Source: Ruminococcus flavefaciens ATCC 19208 (GTDB lineage: Bacteria; Bacillota; Clostridia; Oscillospirales; Ruminococcaceae). From it: DNA of 64,000 bases. Positions 61,568 through 64,000 of the stretch are shown here, in pieces. How positions within the stretch are numbered: the first letter of the stretch is position 1; each line of letters begins with the position of its first letter. Made by a program: the position numbers and the translations under genes. The stretch lies in contig NZ_KI912489.1 of assembly GCF_000518765.1 (NCBI RefSeq), positions 66,652-130,651 on the forward strand, written 5' to 3'. Below the pieces are notes generated by a model. It saw only the letters and a program-made list of their open reading frames with translations, was not told the origin of the DNA and ran no database searches.

Positions 61568-63076
61568 ATGAAAAAAATAATAAGTATAATTGCAGCAGCC
61601 GCACTGACATTGAGCTGTTTTTCGTGCAGCGAGGATAAAAAGAAAAAGGAAAAGCCTGAGGAAAAGCCTGTAAACATTGAGGACGGCGTAAACGAGCCTG
61701 CCCTTGACGAGCCTGTAAAGACCGAATACAAAGAGTTTTCGGAGGACAGCTTCAATACTGTTGAGGTAAAACTGAATATTACCGACAAAGAGCCGCCGCT
61801 GACAATGCATCAGCTGAATACTTCGCAGATAGATTTCGGCAGCGTAATACCGCCCTGCAAAGATGAGAAGTACCGTGACAGGTACAGAACAGACAGATCC
61901 GATTATGAAGATGAGGAATACCGGAAATTTATCACAGAGCAATGGGAAAAGAGCTGTACAGAGCCGAAGAAAGGCGATATATATTGCAGCTGTATTGAAG
62001 GGAATACCTTTTATATCGAGGTCGAATATGACACGACCTGTCTCGGTCATCATGAGTCTGCCATATTCCGCGTTGACGGGCTTACAGGCAATAAGGAGGA
62101 GGTATTCCGCCATTCAGACCCCGAAAACAGCCTTATTATCTGGCAGCTTTACAGTATAAACGGCGTACTTTACGTGCTCACAAGGGAGAAAGGTCTTTAC
62201 TATCTTGACGAGGAAAAGAAAGAGCTTGTAAACATTCTTGAGGCTGAGGAAAGCCAGAAATACAGCGCATATGTTATGGGCAATTCCGCAGGCAGGCTGC
62301 TGGTAAGGGAGTCCATAAACCATACAGAGGACGTTCCAAAAGATTACAAAACTGAAAGCGGACAGTATACTTATTCAGATGATGGCGAGAATTATTATAT
62401 AATAACAGGCAGTGATGTCAAAGTAAAGGAATACGATTTCGGCAGCAAGACATGGAAAGAACTATATTCCGCATTTGCGGATTATGATCCGAATGTATAT
62501 GGTTCAATTTCAGCCAGCAAGGAATGTCCGTTTATCTACGGCGAGCTTTTCGCATGGAAGGAAAAGCCCGAAAACTCCCGTAAATATGACGTATGTACCG
62601 AGAGCTATAAGGTCTCCACAGGACTTACGGGCTGTGATATACTCTATGCAAGCGATAAAAAGCTTGTTTTAAGACAGGGCAGCAAAGCGTCAAGCTCAGA
62701 AACTTCATTTGTCCATGTGTTCGACCTTGAAAGCTCCACACATTATATAATCGACTACAGCGGTCTTGGCGCAGACAACTGCAAGTATGCAAAGGACGGT
62801 ATAGTTGTATATCCCTCAGTCGGTTCAGGCAAGGTATATTACATCATGCCCGAAATAGGACTTACCTTTGACCTTGCCTCATTTGACTCGACATATGATG
62901 AATATGCATTGGATATGTGGCTGTCCCTTTATGACAGCTATGATAACAGCCTTTGGTTCGATATCAACATCAAAAAGGACGAGCGTGAAGTCACGGAAGA
63001 ACCGGGCGTTATATATAAAGAATACGATTACGATCAGGTAAAAGTATGGTTCACACAGGAGGAAAAAAATGAATAA
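61568..63076 (+). CDS. Large lipoprotein, beta-propeller-like
   Basis: A 502-residue lipoprotein (MKKIISIIAAAALTLSC, lipid Cys 17 or 20). A Lys/Glu/Pro-rich stalk then repeated strand patterns with Tyr- and Asp-rich blocks (GKVYYIMPEIG-like), suggesting a beta-propeller. No enzyme motif. The next gene is a paralogue sharing the stalk layout and EYSEEDF/EPPxD motifs. GGGGG ribosome site. Confidence 0.75.
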   Translation: MKKIISIIAAAALTLSCFSCSEDKKKKEKPEEKPVNIEDGVNEPALDEPVKTEYKEFSEDSFNTVEVKLNITDKEPPLTMHQLNTSQIDFGSVIPPCKDEKYRDRYRTDRSDYEDEEYRKFITEQWEKSCTEPKKGDIYCSCIEGNTFYIEVEYDTTCLGHHESAIFRVDGLTGNKEEVFRHSDPENSLIIWQLYSINGVLYVLTREKGLYYLDEEKKELVNILEAEESQKYSAYVMGNSAGRLLVRESINHTEDVPKDYKTESGQYTYSDDGENYYIITGSDVKVKEYDFGSKTWKELYSAFADYDPNVYGSISASKECPFIYGELFAWKEKPENSRKYDVCTESYKVSTGLTGCDILYASDKKLVLRQGSKASSSETSFVHVFDLESSTHYIIDYSGLGADNCKYAKDGIVVYPSVGSGKVYYIMPEIGLTFDLASFDSTYDEYALDMWLSLYDSYDNSLWFDINIKKDEREVTEEPGVIYKEYDYDQVKVWFTQEEKNE

Positions 63077-64000
63077 GCGGATAATTCTGGGTATAGCGGC
63101 AGTTCTTGCGCTATCGTCAGTGCTGACAGCCTGTGATGACAAGGAAAAGCCCGAGCCGAAGCCAAAGGATACCACAGTAAACGAAGACACAGGCGATACG
63201 CTCGTTACCGAGCCTGTTTACCGTGAGTACAGCGAAGAAGATTTCAAAACTATCACAGTAACGCTTAATTATCCCGATAAAGAGCCTCCTGTAGATGTCA
63301 GCAGCATTGACATAAGCGGACTTGACTTCGGCACAAAGCTGCCTGTATGCAATACTGAAGAGAATGCAAAGAACTATTATGAAGATATGTTCAGTTTAAG
63401 TCATATCGAATACAACTGGGAAAACCTTATAAATGAAGAAGCGGAAGGTATTGCAAGCAGCTGCTGTATGTATGACGGAAAGTGCTATATAGTTGTGGAA
63501 TATAAGAGCTTTCTGACGAGCAATTTTGATTTCTCACTGTTCTGCTATGATGAAAAAAGCGGTAAGAATGAAGAGGTATACAGCTGGTCGTCAAAGGATA
63601 TAAACGAGGATTACACAGATCAGCCGATGATATTTGACGATAAGCTTTTCTATGAGATCAGAAACAGCAGCGACAATAGTAATAAGGTTTTCGCCTATGA
63701 CCTTAACACAGGCGATGTAAAGACGGTATACGAGGAGAAAGAGTCTGATGTTTACGTATATTTCGATCATGACAGCATGGACTATCCTTGTTTGCAGCTT
63801 ATAAATAATGGCGGTGAGCAGATAGATTATCTGTACTATGACGAAACAGATGAAAGCTTTGTAGGTGATAAGACAAACGACATTAGCGGAAAGATAATTT
63901 CAACCAGATATTTCGGCGGAGTTCAGTATTATATCGTGAAGTCCGATGGCAAGCGCAAGCTTGACATGATATGCCAATATTACCATGTATCGCTGTCATA
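63069..64000 (+). CDS. Paralogous lipoprotein, cut by window end
   Basis: At least 310 codons, open at the right edge. MNKRIILGIAAVLALSSVLT with lipobox Cys 22, then KEKPEPKPKD and EYSEEDFKTITVTLNYPDKE, closely echoing the gene upstream (EFSEDSFNTVEVKLNITDKE). Overlaps its stop by 8 bases. Tandem duplication of a lipoprotein, now diverged. Function unknown. Confidence 0.82.
   Translation, partial: MNKRIILGIAAVLALSSVLTACDDKEKPEPKPKDTTVNEDTGDTLVTEPVYREYSEEDFKTITVTLNYPDKEPPVDVSSIDISGLDFGTKLPVCNTEENAKNYYEDMFSLSHIEYNWENLINEEAEGIASSCCMYDGKCYIVVEYKSFLTSNFDFSLFCYDEKSGKNEEVYSWSSKDINEDYTDQPMIFDDKLFYEIRNSSDNSNKVFAYDLNTGDVKTVYEEKESDVYVYFDHDSMDYPCLQLINNGGEQIDYLYYDETDESFVGDKTNDISGKIISTRYFGGVQYYIVKSDGKRKLDMICQYYHVSLS

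Overview
The window is the replication-origin neighbourhood of a low-to-moderate GC Firmicute, most likely a Ruminococcus or close relative (Oscillospiraceae/Ruminococcaceae). This rests on the canonical origin gene order (serS-parB-parA-noc-rsmG-mnmG-mnmE-jag-yidC-yidD-rnpA-rpmH / dnaA-dnaN-rlbA-recF-remB-gyrB-gyrA), on Spo0A and GPR (a spore-forming lineage), and on several plant-polysaccharide glycoside hydrolases (GH5, GH26 with a carbohydrate-binding module, GH95). No tRNA, rRNA or CRISPR was seen. The species is inferred, not proven.

Layout. 0-15 kb: small membrane proteins, an HTH/DUF2975 unit, two ECF sigma factors each followed by a putative membrane anti-sigma protein (the first broken by a frameshift), a GH5 glucanase without signal peptide, an iron-type alcohol dehydrogenase with a membrane phosphoesterase, exonuclease III, and a compact redox operon (flavodiiron protein, FTR-like protein, thioredoxin). 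15-27 kb: the leftward origin arm (serS, parB, soj, noc, rsmG, mnmG, mnmE, jag, yidC, yidD, rnpA, rpmH) with four perfect or near-perfect parS sites. 27.2-29.6 kb: oriC, with DnaA-box-like motifs on both sides of dnaA. 29.6-38.1 kb: the rightward arm to gyrA, interrupted between remB and gyrB by a broken REP-associated tyrosine transposase (RAYT). 38-52 kb: housekeeping genes (nrdR, an RsuA-family pseudouridine synthase, an MsmK-type ATPase, a PepV-like dipeptidase, gpr, rpsT, spo0A), repeats and small regulators. 52-61 kb: a leftward carbohydrate cluster (glycogen phosphorylase, histidine kinase, GH95, GH26, HAD-like protein). 61.5 kb to the edge: two tandem paralogous lipoproteins, the second cut by the window end.

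Three signals stand out beyond the genes. (1) A family of short palindromic modules carrying GTAGGG/CCCTAC ends occurs in several intergenic regions, two of them ~290-bp near-identical composites, and similar palindromes sit inside the RAYT gene; this looks like a REP/RAYT system that has invaded the gyrB operon. (2) A dense cluster of DnaA-box-like sequences, including a perfect TTATCCACA, lies at 46.5-46.7 kb, about 18 kb from dnaA, and further box-like sites overlap the rpsT promoter at 48.8 kb. (3) A 158-bp MITE with 18-bp perfect terminal inverted repeats and a TTTA target duplication lies after rpsT.

Many strong promoters (17-bp spacing) could be read directly and were used with Shine-Dalgarno positions to correct several gene starts.
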